A DNA stretch of 64,000 nt from Bacteroides sp. Marseille-P3684 (GCF_900291465.1 NZ_LT985808.1:3314670-3378669); one strand, 5' to 3'. Positions 7,176-16,903 are shown, counted from the stretch's first letter. The notes: generated by a model from the letters alone, not told the origin. Translations and numbers: made by a program.

Positions 7176-9272
7176 TCAGTCTAAAAAGGTTTTACCTTCA
7201 CCGGCGTCCACCCAGGGGATGCTGAAGGTGTTCACTTCGATGTACGTACCTCCGTCGTCGCCGTTGCCGGGGACGGTGATGCGATGCAGCTGCGGCAGGT
7301 AGTAGGTGTTGCGCAGCAGCTGGGAGTTGACATAACCCATGTTCAGGTCTTTATAGTTGGTGATGTCCTCAGAGTTCTTCACGTTGTAGTCCTGGATGTA
7401 GGAGAAGAAGTAGCACCAGCCGCCCACGTGGGGAACAATCTTGTTGCGCACCCCGGTGAGTGTGCCGGGGGTACGTGCCATGCGTTCGGTGATGAAGTAG
7501 TATTTCGTCTCTTGCTTTCCCGTCACCGGGTCGGTGTACGGCAGGGGAACGGTCCAGTAGGTGCCGGGCGTGAAGAAGTTCGCCTGCCACTCCGTTCCGG
7601 GGTTGCGGTAGGCACCCTGCACCTTGAGGCAGAGGGCAAGGAAGCGCTCGATTTTCTGATACAGGTCTACCTCGGTATCGGTGGTGTTCGGCACCACGGT
7701 GGTCTCTCCCGCTACCTGAAAGCGTTGTCCGAAGTCGATGTGCACGCAGTCCAGCTCGAAGTTTGCCTTGGCACTGCCTGCCGCCAAACGCACCCCACGG
7801 TCGGACATGAAGACAGCCTCATAGAAGTAGCCGTCCTTCGTCGTCGACTGGCGGAAAAGCTCCTCCACGAAGTCACGCTCCTCGTCGGTCAGGTTGGTAT
7901 TCTTGTGGTCTGTCACGGACGTCCACGTCGCGCGGTCCACATAGAGTTCGCGAGGCATGAGTCGGGCAGCCACCTGCAGGTGGGTGATGGAGCGGACGGG
8001 GTTAATGCGGTTGTTCGCCAGCAGGTTGTTGCCGTCTGTCTGGTCAGGCGTCGGCTTGGCATAGCCGTTGGGCAGGGCATAGACACCCTTCACGTAGCCG
8101 CCACCCTGACGGCTTTTCGTACGTTTGAGCTTGGCATCATCGAGCTTCTCCGCCCGTTCGAAATGCTGGTAGAACTGCGCATTGGTCAGCTTGCTGTAGT
8201 CCTGCGGCGGTGTATAGACGAACTCGGCATCAAGCTTGCCCTGGTCGTAACGGTAGGTCTTGGCGTCGACCTGCTGCATCACCGACGTGAGGTCCATGTT
8301 GGGGTCCTCGTACCACAGCTTGGAATACTTGCTCGGCTCCGCCTCCTTGGGGATGAGGTAAATCTCGCGGTTCAGGCTGTTGACGGTGTAGTAGACCGAG
8401 TCGGCACGGATGAAGCCGATGCCGCCGTTGATGTTGGTCACCCCGGTCTCGTCCGCCTTCTTGTACGTCTTGAGGAAGTCCACTCCCCCACTCGTCTCCG
8501 TGTCGGCGTAGAGCAGATGCACCTTCGCCACGCTGCGGGTCAGCTCGAAGTGGACGTCGAGCGGATTGTCCTTGGAATGCACTTCACTGAGGTCGAACGA
8601 GGAGGAGCTGGCGTTGTCCGTCCCGATTGCCTGCATCTGGATACATCCGTCGGGAGCTTCCTCCAGGAAGGTCTGCCGTCCGTAGGAATCGCGCGCAAAA
8701 TAGTTGATAACGTCGTAGAAACGCGACATCCCCATAACCGACGGTCCGGAGCCTATGATCATCCACATGTACTTGTAGCTATCCAGCTCTTCGGGAGGAA
8801 GAGTGGAAAAGCCCTTTCCCATCGCCTTCACCTTCTCGTACTGTTCCGGTGTAAGGTTGGCAAACGCCACCATGTAGTGTGTACCGGACTTCAGGGTGAG
8901 GTTATCGGCAGAATACAGATACTCCGTGTTGTTCTCCACCTTTCCGGTGAGGTTGATGTCTGCCACATAGCCGTAGTTCCCGTCGAAGATGAAGACGTAG
9001 AACGAGCGGATGGCGTTCTCGTGGTCCGAACCGACGGACTCGCCCGTCTCCTCTGCACGGGTAGTGGGAGCACCCGGCTCCGCCAGCGAGATGTGGAAGC
9101 GGAAACAAGTCTGCCCCACCGCTACGGGTTGTGGCTCAGGCAGCGGACCGATGTCGTCCTTCATGTCGGAGCAGGCACCCAGCAGCACGGCAAAGAGCAG
9201 GAGGCACAGCGGCAACATCCGTCGGCTAAGCACCCCTGCGAGGCGGTCTGTCTGTATATTCAGTCTGTTCAT
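7176..9272 (-). CDS. Mfa1-like fimbrial subunit lipoprotein
   Basis: Pilus subunit of 698 aa. The ATG at 9272 is chosen over the one at 9296, because the latter overlaps the upstream gene and adds residues before the signal peptide. Lipobox LGAC (Cys34), TRA at 71-73, then a segment (NAIRSFYVFIFDG) typical of the N-terminal beta-sandwich of FimA/Mfa1-type pilins. The protein is Tyr/Asp-rich and ends in a VNTFSIPWVD strand. Similar length and design to the upstream 769-aa Mfa1-type protein suggest a second structural or adaptor subunit. It overlaps nothing, with 13 bp to the upstream stop. Confidence 0.72.
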   Translation of the reverse strand: MNRLNIQTDRLAGVLSRRMLPLCLLLFAVLLGACSDMKDDIGPLPEPQPVAVGQTCFRFHISLAEPGAPTTRAEETGESVGSDHENAIRSFYVFIFDGNYGYVADINLTGKVENNTEYLYSADNLTLKSGTHYMVAFANLTPEQYEKVKAMGKGFSTLPPEELDSYKYMWMIIGSGPSVMGMSRFYDVINYFARDSYGRQTFLEEAPDGCIQMQAIGTDNASSSSFDLSEVHSKDNPLDVHFELTRSVAKVHLLYADTETSGGVDFLKTYKKADETGVTNINGGIGFIRADSVYYTVNSLNREIYLIPKEAEPSKYSKLWYEDPNMDLTSVMQQVDAKTYRYDQGKLDAEFVYTPPQDYSKLTNAQFYQHFERAEKLDDAKLKRTKSRQGGGYVKGVYALPNGYAKPTPDQTDGNNLLANNRINPVRSITHLQVAARLMPRELYVDRATWTSVTDHKNTNLTDEERDFVEELFRQSTTKDGYFYEAVFMSDRGVRLAAGSAKANFELDCVHIDFGQRFQVAGETTVVPNTTDTEVDLYQKIERFLALCLKVQGAYRNPGTEWQANFFTPGTYWTVPLPYTDPVTGKQETKYYFITERMARTPGTLTGVRNKIVPHVGGWCYFFSYIQDYNVKNSEDITNYKDLNMGYVNSQLLRNTYYLPQLHRITVPGNGDDGGTYIEVNTFSIPWVDAGEGKTFLD

Positions 9273-9285
9273 GGTCAATGGCAGT

Positions 9286-11595
9286 TTAGTTGGCATCTAT
9301 GTGTGTAAAGTCAATATTCTGGCCGCTCTTGACGCGCCACGGCAGGATTTCGATGTAGAAGCGCAGGTAGCTCACCATCGAGTCGTCCTCGCGGTCGGCA
9401 TCAAAGGGTTGCGGCTCCGGTGTGCCGGGCTTGTCCACGCCGGTGATACGCAATTCATACCAGTTGTTGCGCACCACGCCGTAACGTCCCAGGTAGTTCT
9501 GTCCCTGTGTGGCGACGGTTGCTCCGGATGCGTCGGCGTTGGTCTTGGGATAAACCACCTGCGAAGGTGTCGGCGTCTCGCCGGCATGCCACGGTGTCTC
9601 GTTGTCGTCGAAGTGGCGGAGAGGCACGACGTAGTACATCTTCCCGCCCCGGTAGAAGCCGAAGCGCGAGGTGTAGTTGTCCGCCAGCCAGGAGAGCGCG
9701 GAAGTCAGGAAGTCATGCAGCACCTGTGCCACCTCGGTGTGGGTGGCATCCGTACCGTCCGGGTTATTGGTCCACGTCACGGGCGTTCCCTTCACGCGGA
9801 CGAGTCCTTCCAGTCCGGTGACGGAGGTCAGCTCGGCATCGCTCTTGAAGTGGGAAGCTGCCGCAGCGAAGGCTGCACCGAAGTCGCCCGTCGCCGTCCC
9901 TGCCGGGTTGGCTTTGGGAGCCAGCAACGGCGTCGTGCCGTTCATGCCGTAGAGGTCGGCAAAGTGCACGGTCTGGTCCTCCGCCATAAACGAGGTCCGG
10001 AAGCGGTCGGTGTTGGCAGCATGGAACAGCTGTGCCGTCGGCTGGCTGAGCAGGCTGCGGAAGAGCGTCAGCCAGTTGGCACGCCACGCCGTCAGCTGCG
10101 CCTGGGTCACGGAGTAGCCTGCAGGATATTGGTAGGTCTCGTCCTTCGCAAAGAGGTCGGCGAGCAGTTTCAGGTTCTGGTCGGCAAGCAACTTCTGCGT
10201 CACCAGGTTGTTCAGCCCCTGCACGGTGAAGACCTTGTCGGGCAGTTCGCTGGAGGTCAGCACGCCGTAGTCCCGTATCTCCTGCCCGTTCTTCGACGAA
10301 CCGAGGGTCACCTCCAGTTCGACAGCGGTCGTGGTGCGCTGACGCATGCGGTCCACGTCGGTGGTGTTCTCCATCGGGTAGTCGGCATCCGCCAGCGAGT
10401 TGTGCCATACGGCACGGTCGGGAACGGTCGTGTTGAGGTAGTTCGCAGTATTGTAGTCAGCTTTGTAATGGGGAGACACTGCCCAGTTGATGAGGTAGAG
10501 CGGCGTCCCCGTCCCCAACGGAGAAGCACCCAGGAAACGGTAATTGTCCGTTGCGCCGGAAGAGGCATAACGGGCATAGGTCGTGAAAGTCCCCTGCGGT
10601 GAACCGTCACCGGTGTTGATGTGCTTCGTCAGGTATGCCGTGCGGGCGGCATTGAGCAGGGTCCAGCCGGTAATATCATAGGTAAAGGCGGCGTTGCCGT
10701 CGTCCTTGCCGATTGCCGTTGCTCCCGTCTTGCTCACGTTCACCTTCGCCACGGCACGCTCCACGTAGATGGTCGCAGCAGGCTCTCCACTCGCCGCATC
10801 CGACGCCTTGCCGTAGAGACGGTCGAGGGCGATGGGCGCAAGGACCTGTGTCGAGGAGTTTGACACGGACGGAGCGGACTTCAAGCTTCCTCCCTGCACG
10901 GTGGAGAGGACGGCGTTGGTCATCAGCAGGTAGTTCACGCCGTAGAAGTCAGCAAAGGGATGGGACGTCTCTCCATTTCCGCCGGGCGTGAGCCGAGGCA
11001 ACGTGTTCACCGACGAGTCAAAGCCAGCCTTGAGCCGGAGGAAGTCGGGGAAGCTGATGTTGCCGCTCCCCCCTGCATCGGTGTTGCCCACGATGTAGGT
11101 GTCCGGACCGAAGCGCAGTGTGTTGCCTGCCGCACCGGCACCCGCCGTGAAGTGGAACAGCTGCTCGGGAGCGTTGAGGAGGACAAAGGCATAGAGCTTG
11201 TCCGTGTCCCCGATGTTGTTGCGCACGATGGGCGTCACGAACGAAGACCCCGATGTGATGTTCGGGTCGCTCTCCTTCGTGAACGAGCGGTCGAGCCGGT
11301 AGACGGAGCGTGCCACGGCACTGTTCTCGTTCGCCCCGGAGAAGAGTATCAGGTAGGAATGGGAGAGATTGACGGCATATTCAGCCTCGGACCCGTCCTG
11401 CGGAGTGGCAGCACGGGTACGCCCCTCCGTCGGTACTTGCAGACGGAGCAACATGTAGGCTTCGCCGTCGGCGTTGAACACCTGCTCGATGCCGACAGGA
11501 CGCGGCTCTTCGCGCAACGTCTCGTCGGAGCAGGCGGTCAGCATCCCCAGGCAGAGGAGCGCCATCTCTATCGTATGTATTGTTTTCAGTTTCAT
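9286..11595 (-). CDS. Mfa1-family fimbrial major-type subunit (second copy)
   Basis: Lipoprotein of 769 aa with lipobox LTAC (Cys22) and TRA at 60-62. It is a paralogue of the 642-aa subunit encoded at 13539-15467. Both share the stretch RHF(D/N)DNETPW, the stretch GRYGVVRN.WYE, the same position of TRA, and a C-terminal strand followed by a short polar tail. In Mfa1-type pilins the C-terminal region contributes to subunit polymerisation. The two genes are separated by the anchor and a DUF3575 gene, so the operon seems to contain a duplicated shaft module. Its codons are much more GC-rich than those of the first copy. Confidence 0.8.
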   Translation of the reverse strand: MKLKTIHTIEMALLCLGMLTACSDETLREEPRPVGIEQVFNADGEAYMLLRLQVPTEGRTRAATPQDGSEAEYAVNLSHSYLILFSGANENSAVARSVYRLDRSFTKESDPNITSGSSFVTPIVRNNIGDTDKLYAFVLLNAPEQLFHFTAGAGAAGNTLRFGPDTYIVGNTDAGGSGNISFPDFLRLKAGFDSSVNTLPRLTPGGNGETSHPFADFYGVNYLLMTNAVLSTVQGGSLKSAPSVSNSSTQVLAPIALDRLYGKASDAASGEPAATIYVERAVAKVNVSKTGATAIGKDDGNAAFTYDITGWTLLNAARTAYLTKHINTGDGSPQGTFTTYARYASSGATDNYRFLGASPLGTGTPLYLINWAVSPHYKADYNTANYLNTTVPDRAVWHNSLADADYPMENTTDVDRMRQRTTTAVELEVTLGSSKNGQEIRDYGVLTSSELPDKVFTVQGLNNLVTQKLLADQNLKLLADLFAKDETYQYPAGYSVTQAQLTAWRANWLTLFRSLLSQPTAQLFHAANTDRFRTSFMAEDQTVHFADLYGMNGTTPLLAPKANPAGTATGDFGAAFAAAASHFKSDAELTSVTGLEGLVRVKGTPVTWTNNPDGTDATHTEVAQVLHDFLTSALSWLADNYTSRFGFYRGGKMYYVVPLRHFDDNETPWHAGETPTPSQVVYPKTNADASGATVATQGQNYLGRYGVVRNNWYELRITGVDKPGTPEPQPFDADREDDSMVSYLRFYIEILPWRVKSGQNIDFTHIDAN

Positions 11596-11649
11596 CTGCG
11601 TTGTCAGGTTGTTGTTGGGAGGATGGAGCGTCGTCCATCCATCGTCATC

Positions 11650-12213
11650 CTAGAACTCATACACCACGCTGAGTGCCGCCTTCTGCGGCCCGATGTAGTG
11701 TTTCGTCTTGTCGCGGGTCCGTTCGCCGCACGTGGGACAGGCATACTCCCGGTAGTCCACGTATTCATAGCCGAGTCCTACCGAAGCCTCCATGCCCCAG
11801 TGGTCACCAAGGGACCATACATAGCCGTAGGTCAGTCCGCCACCGGCGAACTTCGCCTCATAGCGTCGGTCGGCAAGGCTCTTCCAGATGCGGAAGGGCA
11901 GCTTGACCCCTCCCAGGTTGGCTTGCCCGGCATTGAGCGCGACGCCGAAGAAGTGTCCTTTGAACCACGGACGGAGGTAGTGGCGCACTTCGGGTGCGAG
12001 GCACCAGTTGCGCAACTTCTTCCCCTCTCCCAGGCTGAACGGGCTGAACCCGTATGCCGCCTGCACCGTGGTGTGCCATCCCAGCTCCATCTCGACCGTC
12101 GCGTTGGGTGTCAGCGTGGCATCCCACAGCAAGTTGTTCTTCAACCGCACGGTCTGTGCGGAGAGTGCTGCCGGGAGCACGGCGAGGAGGAACGGGAGGA
12201 GGAGGCGGGGCAT
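11650..12213 (-). CDS. DUF3575 outer-membrane protein (second copy)
   Basis: Small secreted protein of 187 aa. The ATG at 12213 is chosen because the longer frame begins with TTG and overlaps the upstream gene; this start gives a clean signal peptide ending ALSAQ (residue 20). The mature part is a DUF3575-type barrel: VRLKNNLLWDAT near the start, alternating Gly/aromatic strands, and a C-terminal aromatic residue (VVYEF). A CxxC pair (159-162) precedes the last two strands. The homologue at 16923-17528 has CxxC at the same distance from its end. DUF3575 genes regularly accompany Bacteroidales fimbrial operons, where an assembly or outer-membrane role is presumed but not defined. Confidence 0.8.
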   Translation of the reverse strand: MPRLLLPFLLAVLPAALSAQTVRLKNNLLWDATLTPNATVEMELGWHTTVQAAYGFSPFSLGEGKKLRNWCLAPEVRHYLRPWFKGHFFGVALNAGQANLGGVKLPFRIWKSLADRRYEAKFAGGGLTYGYVWSLGDHWGMEASVGLGYEYVDYREYACPTCGERTRDKTKHYIGPQKAALSVVYEF

Positions 12214-12235
12214 GGGGAAGGTTTTTATCTGTTCA

Positions 12236-13375
12236 TTAAATGTCTTCAAACTGAATGCGCTTCTGCCACTTCAGGATTCCGATGCGGATGGTGATGGCAC
12301 GAAGGCGGTTTCCGGCAATGAGAAGGTCAATGTCATACTGGTTCTCACGGTCGAGGTATTCCTGGGGCGAATAGCGTCGTGCATAGGCATCCCGTCCGTA
12401 ACTGAGGAACTCCGGCAGGTTGAGCACAGCCACCAGTCGCTTGTTGTCTTTCTTGTTCACGATGTAGAGCTTTGCCGCACGGTCGGCTTCCGCCTCGGGA
12501 TAGACCATCAGACGGGAAACCGAGAAGTCGTAATGCAACGAGTTGGCATGCACGATGACCCCGTCATCGGGAGTCGTGACCGCCGACGAAGCCTCGTCGA
12601 TAGTCCACTGGGCAAAGGGAGTATAGAGCAGGGGCTCTTCAGCCACCACCTCGTTCCTCTCATTCAGGTGGCCGTTGTCTGCCATGATGAAGACCCCATA
12701 ATCGGTATCTTTCAGTTCGGCAGCATCCTCGGTCTGACGGATGGTGAGGTTGATAAGCTTGGTGTCGCGTATCAGGGGCACCGTGGCATACGTCGGCTTC
12801 ATGAAGCGTACCTCACACGTCTGCACCTCCAGGGTGTGCCAGAGTGTGTCGAGTGCCACCCCTCCGTTGTCGACAGCACGGGCTGCCAGTGTTTTCCCGT
12901 CATACTCGCCGAGGGAGACCGTCCGCGGGTCTTTGCTGCGTTCCAGCTCAATCTGCAACTTGTCGAGCGCATCTCCGGTTTGCAGGCGGGGAATGACAAA
13001 CTTCGCTCCCGGTCGCTTTTGGCGTTGAGCCTCTCCGGCTTGCATGGCCACAGCCATCAGGCGATAGTTCCCCGGTTCGAGTCCTTCGACGTGCATCCGG
13101 TAGCCGGGGTCAGCCAAGGGGGCGTTGTCAGCATAGTTTTCAGCAGTCTCCACGCGCACCACCTTGTTGTTGGTGTCGAGCACATAGAGCGTGACAGCTC
13201 CCACCTGGTCGTTGAAAAGGTCGCCGTGCATGTTGTAGTCGTAGCGGAAGCTTACGTAGAGGCCTTCCTCACAGTCGCTGCGGTCTTCGTCCATCAAAGT
13301 GCAGGAAGAAGGCAAGAGCAACATCAGCAGGCATGCCAGCAGGCCGATAGATGGATAGTTGATCATTCGTTTCAT
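12236..13375 (-). CDS. FimB/Mfa2-family fimbrial anchor lipoprotein
   Basis: Anchor subunit of 379 aa that holds the pilus base in the outer membrane. Signal peptide with a long hydrophobic core and lipobox PSSC (Cys25), directly followed by DRSDCEEGLYVSFRYDYN, the recognisable start of the FimB/Mfa2 family. It lacks the TRA site that all seven other lipoproteins of this operon carry, which fits a subunit that keeps its lipid. The C-terminus (ITIRIGILKWQKR) resembles that of the shaft subunit (VKIHTVKWQKR). The gene follows the shaft gene after a 163-bp gap with a hairpin, a layout that could lower anchor expression relative to shaft. Confidence 0.85.
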   Translation of the reverse strand: MKRMINYPSIGLLACLLMLLLPSSCTLMDEDRSDCEEGLYVSFRYDYNMHGDLFNDQVGAVTLYVLDTNNKVVRVETAENYADNAPLADPGYRMHVEGLEPGNYRLMAVAMQAGEAQRQKRPGAKFVIPRLQTGDALDKLQIELERSKDPRTVSLGEYDGKTLAARAVDNGGVALDTLWHTLEVQTCEVRFMKPTYATVPLIRDTKLINLTIRQTEDAAELKDTDYGVFIMADNGHLNERNEVVAEEPLLYTPFAQWTIDEASSAVTTPDDGVIVHANSLHYDFSVSRLMVYPEAEADRAAKLYIVNKKDNKRLVAVLNLPEFLSYGRDAYARRYSPQEYLDRENQYDIDLLIAGNRLRAITIRIGILKWQKRIQFEDI

Positions 13376-13433
13376 AAATAACTGTTAGGTGAAGGGTTCA
13401 GTGTGTCTGAAAAAAGGAGTAGGACACAGAGTC

Positions 13434-13492
13434 ACAGAGACACAAAGGTCGTTCTGTCAACGGAAGTCGCTCTGCGCTATTTGTGTCTCTGC
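13434..13492. terminator. Hairpin between shaft and anchor genes
   Basis: ACAGAGACACAAA (13434-13446) pairs with TTTGTGTCTCTGC (13480-13492). A partial terminator or RNA-end stabiliser here would make the shaft transcript more abundant than the anchor transcript. The sequence shows the hairpin; the effect is inferred. Confidence 0.55.
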
Positions 13493-13538
13493 GTCCACTC
13501 TTAAGATTCCTTCCTCCTGCGAGGAAAAGTATTAATCA

Positions 13539-15467
13539 TTACAGGTCCGTGTTCTGTGTACGTTTCTGCCACTTCACGGTGTGGATCTTCACGCTGAGGT
13601 AACGCTCAACGGAGTCATCCCAGTGTCCCTTATCGCCACCATTGGGAAGTTCAGGAATACCGGCAGTACCGATTTTGCTGATGCTGTTCACATTGATTTC
13701 ATACCAAGTGTTACGAACAACGCCATAACGACCCAGGTAGTCTTTGGCTGCATCATGCGCTCCTTGTACATCATAAGGTTTGCCATTCAACGGTGCCCAC
13801 TCGCTCTTCCAGGGAGTCTCGTTGTCGTTGAAGTGACGGATCATGACCGGATAGTAAGCCACACCACCCGTATACTTGCTTATCGTGATCTTGGCAAGAC
13901 GGTTATTAATTTCTGTCTGCACAGCATCGCGGCCTTCTGCATTGACAGTACCCTGAGGAGCTTCCCAGCCGGTTTTTACCAATTCCAGTTCAGGAACGAG
14001 CTTGCCATTGACATAGCTAAATGCTTTGAACTTTGCAAAGTTTTCAGCGGTCAACGGAGTGGCTGCCTGGTTGTGCTTCTCCATCCAGTCTTTTACGAAA
14101 TCCCAGCTGGTAACCTCAGCCAAGAGCTCTTTCTGTACAGTAGCTTCATCTGCATAGATGTTGTTACCCTTGTCGCTACGCAGATAGAAATCGGCAGGTG
14201 AATATGAACCATCTCCCTGTTTCTTCTGCAATTCTGCTTTCACGATGACACGGGTAGTCTGGTAATCCAACATGTGCGCTACATCAAATGTATTCTCGAA
14301 GCAGTAAGCCACATTTTCACTGCCTACATCATTCCAGTTGCCGACAGCTTCAGGATTAGCCAAACGATTGAAGTAATCCCCTGCTTTGCCGTCAGCAATA
14401 GCCAATGCATAAGTCGGAGCTTCTGCAAAGTTGATACGATACAAATCAGCTGCACCGTCCATCTTGCGGTTCTCAATGAAACGAGAGGTTTCAGGTACAT
14501 TGTAACCCTGCTCTCCCTTACGTGTAGACACATAGTCGCGATAAGTTCCAAAGTTGCCTACATTGCGGGTAATGTATTCCTGCTTAGCCGTATTGTCAAG
14601 CGTCCAACCAAGAATTTTGTATTTGAACTCAGCATCACCAACCTTGAAAGACTCCTTACCAGACTGAAGGTTCGCAGTTACATCAACCTTTGCTACGGCA
14701 CGCTCTACGTACACTTCGGTGCTTTTACTACCTTGCTCGGCAGCTTGGCGGGAAGGATAAATACTGTTGGCATCAATCTTTACCAAAGTGGTAGCTACAG
14801 CATCCGCCGCGTTAGCAGCAGCATCATCCTTGTTGCTCAACGGAGAGTTACCCATGAAGAAGCCATTGGAAGTGAAGATTTTCTCATCAGTCTGCGCAGC
14901 TGCAACCAACTTCACAAATTCCTCATAGGTCATTGCCTCGTTTGTAGCTGACACTTCGTTGCTTCCACTATTGTATTTCTGCACAGCATCTGTCAGCTTG
15001 ATGGTGTTCTTGTCAAAAGTAATGGCTTCCGGCTTGTTCAGCATCACGTATGCCATCAAATTCATTTTCGTAGGATCGCTTGAATCCGCAATACCTGCAC
15101 CGTTAATCTCCTGAATGATTTGGGCGGTAGAAGTGATTTCATCGTGATTCACCAGCGCAAAGTTTCCAGTCATGTCATAAGCAGCACTGAATGTTGCATT
15201 GGATTCAGAATCACCCGTAAAGAGCAACAGCCAAGCATTGTTCACCTTATATTCATCAAGCACACCGTTATCATTGGGTGTGGTTGCACGAGTTCCCGCC
15301 ACAGGCACATCCAACGACAAACGGATGTAGCCCTTACCCTCTTCGTTGAAAAGATAGGTGTTGTCTCCACCTACCTCCGGCTTGAGGACCTCGTTGTCAC
15401 TACATGCTGTAAACGCAGTCAGGCAAAGGGCTGCGGCAGCAACAAAAAATTTAGTTCTCATAAACAT
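13539..15467 (-). CDS. Mfa1-family fimbrial major subunit
   Basis: Presumed shaft pilin of 642 aa. Lipobox FTAC (Cys22) and TRA at 59-61. The mature N-terminal part (YKVNNAWLLLFTGD) and the C-terminal block (RHFNDNETPWK, GRYGVVRNTWYE, then VKIHTVKWQKRTQ) mark the Mfa1 family. It lies directly before the anchor gene, the usual shaft-anchor order. An internal ATG at 15461 is an equally good start. Base composition is clearly lower in GC than the flanking fimbrial genes (sampled lines near 43 percent against about 62 percent in the second copy), which suggests either high-expression codon choice or exchange of this gene alone. Confidence 0.85.
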   Translation of the reverse strand: MFMRTKFFVAAAALCLTAFTACSDNEVLKPEVGGDNTYLFNEEGKGYIRLSLDVPVAGTRATTPNDNGVLDEYKVNNAWLLLFTGDSESNATFSAAYDMTGNFALVNHDEITSTAQIIQEINGAGIADSSDPTKMNLMAYVMLNKPEAITFDKNTIKLTDAVQKYNSGSNEVSATNEAMTYEEFVKLVAAAQTDEKIFTSNGFFMGNSPLSNKDDAAANAADAVATTLVKIDANSIYPSRQAAEQGSKSTEVYVERAVAKVDVTANLQSGKESFKVGDAEFKYKILGWTLDNTAKQEYITRNVGNFGTYRDYVSTRKGEQGYNVPETSRFIENRKMDGAADLYRINFAEAPTYALAIADGKAGDYFNRLANPEAVGNWNDVGSENVAYCFENTFDVAHMLDYQTTRVIVKAELQKKQGDGSYSPADFYLRSDKGNNIYADEATVQKELLAEVTSWDFVKDWMEKHNQAATPLTAENFAKFKAFSYVNGKLVPELELVKTGWEAPQGTVNAEGRDAVQTEINNRLAKITISKYTGGVAYYPVMIRHFNDNETPWKSEWAPLNGKPYDVQGAHDAAKDYLGRYGVVRNTWYEINVNSISKIGTAGIPELPNGGDKGHWDDSVERYLSVKIHTVKWQKRTQNTDL

Positions 15468-15499
15468 AGTTGGTTTGATTATTAATACTCGATTTCAAT

Positions 15500-16903
15500 T
15501 CATTGTTTCAGCAAGTTCAGGTTGTCGGCAGCCAACTGCAATCCACCTTGTGCCGCACGGGCGAAGTGAACAATCGCGGCTTCCGTCTCTCCACGCAGCA
15601 CGCACAGGATGCCCCGGGCATTCTCGGCTTCAGCGGAATCTCCTGCACGGGAGAGGAAACGCTCTGCAGCCTTGTCATCGCGGCTTCTCAACGACACATT
15701 TGCCGCATTGAGGTTGGCGATGGCATCGCCCGGATACATATAGGCTGCTGTCAGGAACACCTTATTATATTCCTCACTTCCGGCAGGATAAGTCTGTGCC
15801 AGGAGGTAAAGCTCTTCCAAAGACAGCTGGTTGGGTTTCGTCCGGAATATCTCCGCAGCCTCCTCCGGAGTGAACGGACGGACCACATACTGCACCGTGT
15901 AATCGGCATGACGCAGGAGCGGATAGATGGCGGTGAGCAACGTCCGGTAATCATCCGGGTAAGTAGCACGGATGCGGTGCTCCTTCTCGTCGGGAGTCCC
16001 TTCGCCGTCGATGAGTTCCAGAATCCCGTCGCGGTGTGCCAGCGATGATTCGGAAACCCGGCGACGGAAGCCTTCCCAGTCCTCCGGTGTAGAGGAAACA
16101 TCGAAACGGACGCCGTCAAAGCGGTGCAACCCTTTCACATAATCCAAGAGTGACTGCATACGCTCACGCGCCAGACGTTCGTTGTTGGCATATGAACCTT
16201 CCGGCGAAGCATAACCGTGGATGGAAATGGCAGTGATGCTCACATTGGGGTCTTCCTTTACCTTATTAATCGTACCGCGGATCTTGTCCAGTTCCGCCGT
16301 ATTCTCCATGTAGGATGCATCGATGGCAGTCGCATTGACCCGGTAATTGAGCAATGCACTTCCGCTGACCTCACGCAGCTTGCGAGGTTCGGCAGGCGGC
16401 GTCACAAACGCATACTGCACCTCGTCGAACGGGTCATAGTCGATGCGGACTGTCCGGGCAGTCGCCTGCTCCAGCTTGTCGCCGCAGGCACAGAGGTCCT
16501 GCATCACGGCGAGCGTGGCACCTTTCATCCAAGGCTGGTAGACAGCCACATCGGTGTAGGCATACGTCTGTGCCGTGCCGTTCCGCCGACGCATCTCGAC
16601 CGCATCGGGATAGGCATCACTTCCTGCCCGTTCGTGGTAGATGTGGGCGCGGCGTCCCGTGACGAGGAAAGGCGTCAGGGGCATCTCCCGTCTTCCGTCG
16701 GCAGAGGTGATGACCGGCTGGAAAGCCATGAGCTGGTCAGCCTTCAAATCCAGTTCGTCCAGCACAAACTCCATCGACACGACCAGCTTTCCGGAGTTGG
16801 AGCGTGCGGTGAGCTTGCGTATATCCACACGAGGTGTGCCTGCCGCAAGGGGCAGGCATACCATCGCAAGGATGAAAGTGAGAAAAACATTCTTCGTTTT
16901 CAT
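15500..16903 (-). CDS. DUF3868/OmpA-like periplasmic or outer-membrane protein
   Basis: Protein of 467 aa with a Sec signal peptide (cleavage near residue 21). The N-terminal third matches the DUF3868 style (beta-rich; VFLVTGRRAHIYHER region). The middle has an OmpA-like peptidoglycan-binding segment: ITAISIHGYASPEGSYANN followed by LARERMQSLLDYV, the usual helix after the beta-strand. The C-terminal quarter has tandem helical (TPR-like) repeats with Ala-rich heptads. It sits between DUF3575 and the shaft gene, an arrangement known for Bacteroidales fimbrial loci. A role in linking the assembly site to the cell wall is plausible. Confidence 0.82.
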   Translation of the reverse strand: MKTKNVFLTFILAMVCLPLAAGTPRVDIRKLTARSNSGKLVVSMEFVLDELDLKADQLMAFQPVITSADGRREMPLTPFLVTGRRAHIYHERAGSDAYPDAVEMRRRNGTAQTYAYTDVAVYQPWMKGATLAVMQDLCACGDKLEQATARTVRIDYDPFDEVQYAFVTPPAEPRKLREVSGSALLNYRVNATAIDASYMENTAELDKIRGTINKVKEDPNVSITAISIHGYASPEGSYANNERLARERMQSLLDYVKGLHRFDGVRFDVSSTPEDWEGFRRRVSESSLAHRDGILELIDGEGTPDEKEHRIRATYPDDYRTLLTAIYPLLRHADYTVQYVVRPFTPEEAAEIFRTKPNQLSLEELYLLAQTYPAGSEEYNKVFLTAAYMYPGDAIANLNAANVSLRSRDDKAAERFLSRAGDSAEAENARGILCVLRGETEAAIVHFARAAQGGLQLAADNLNLLKQ

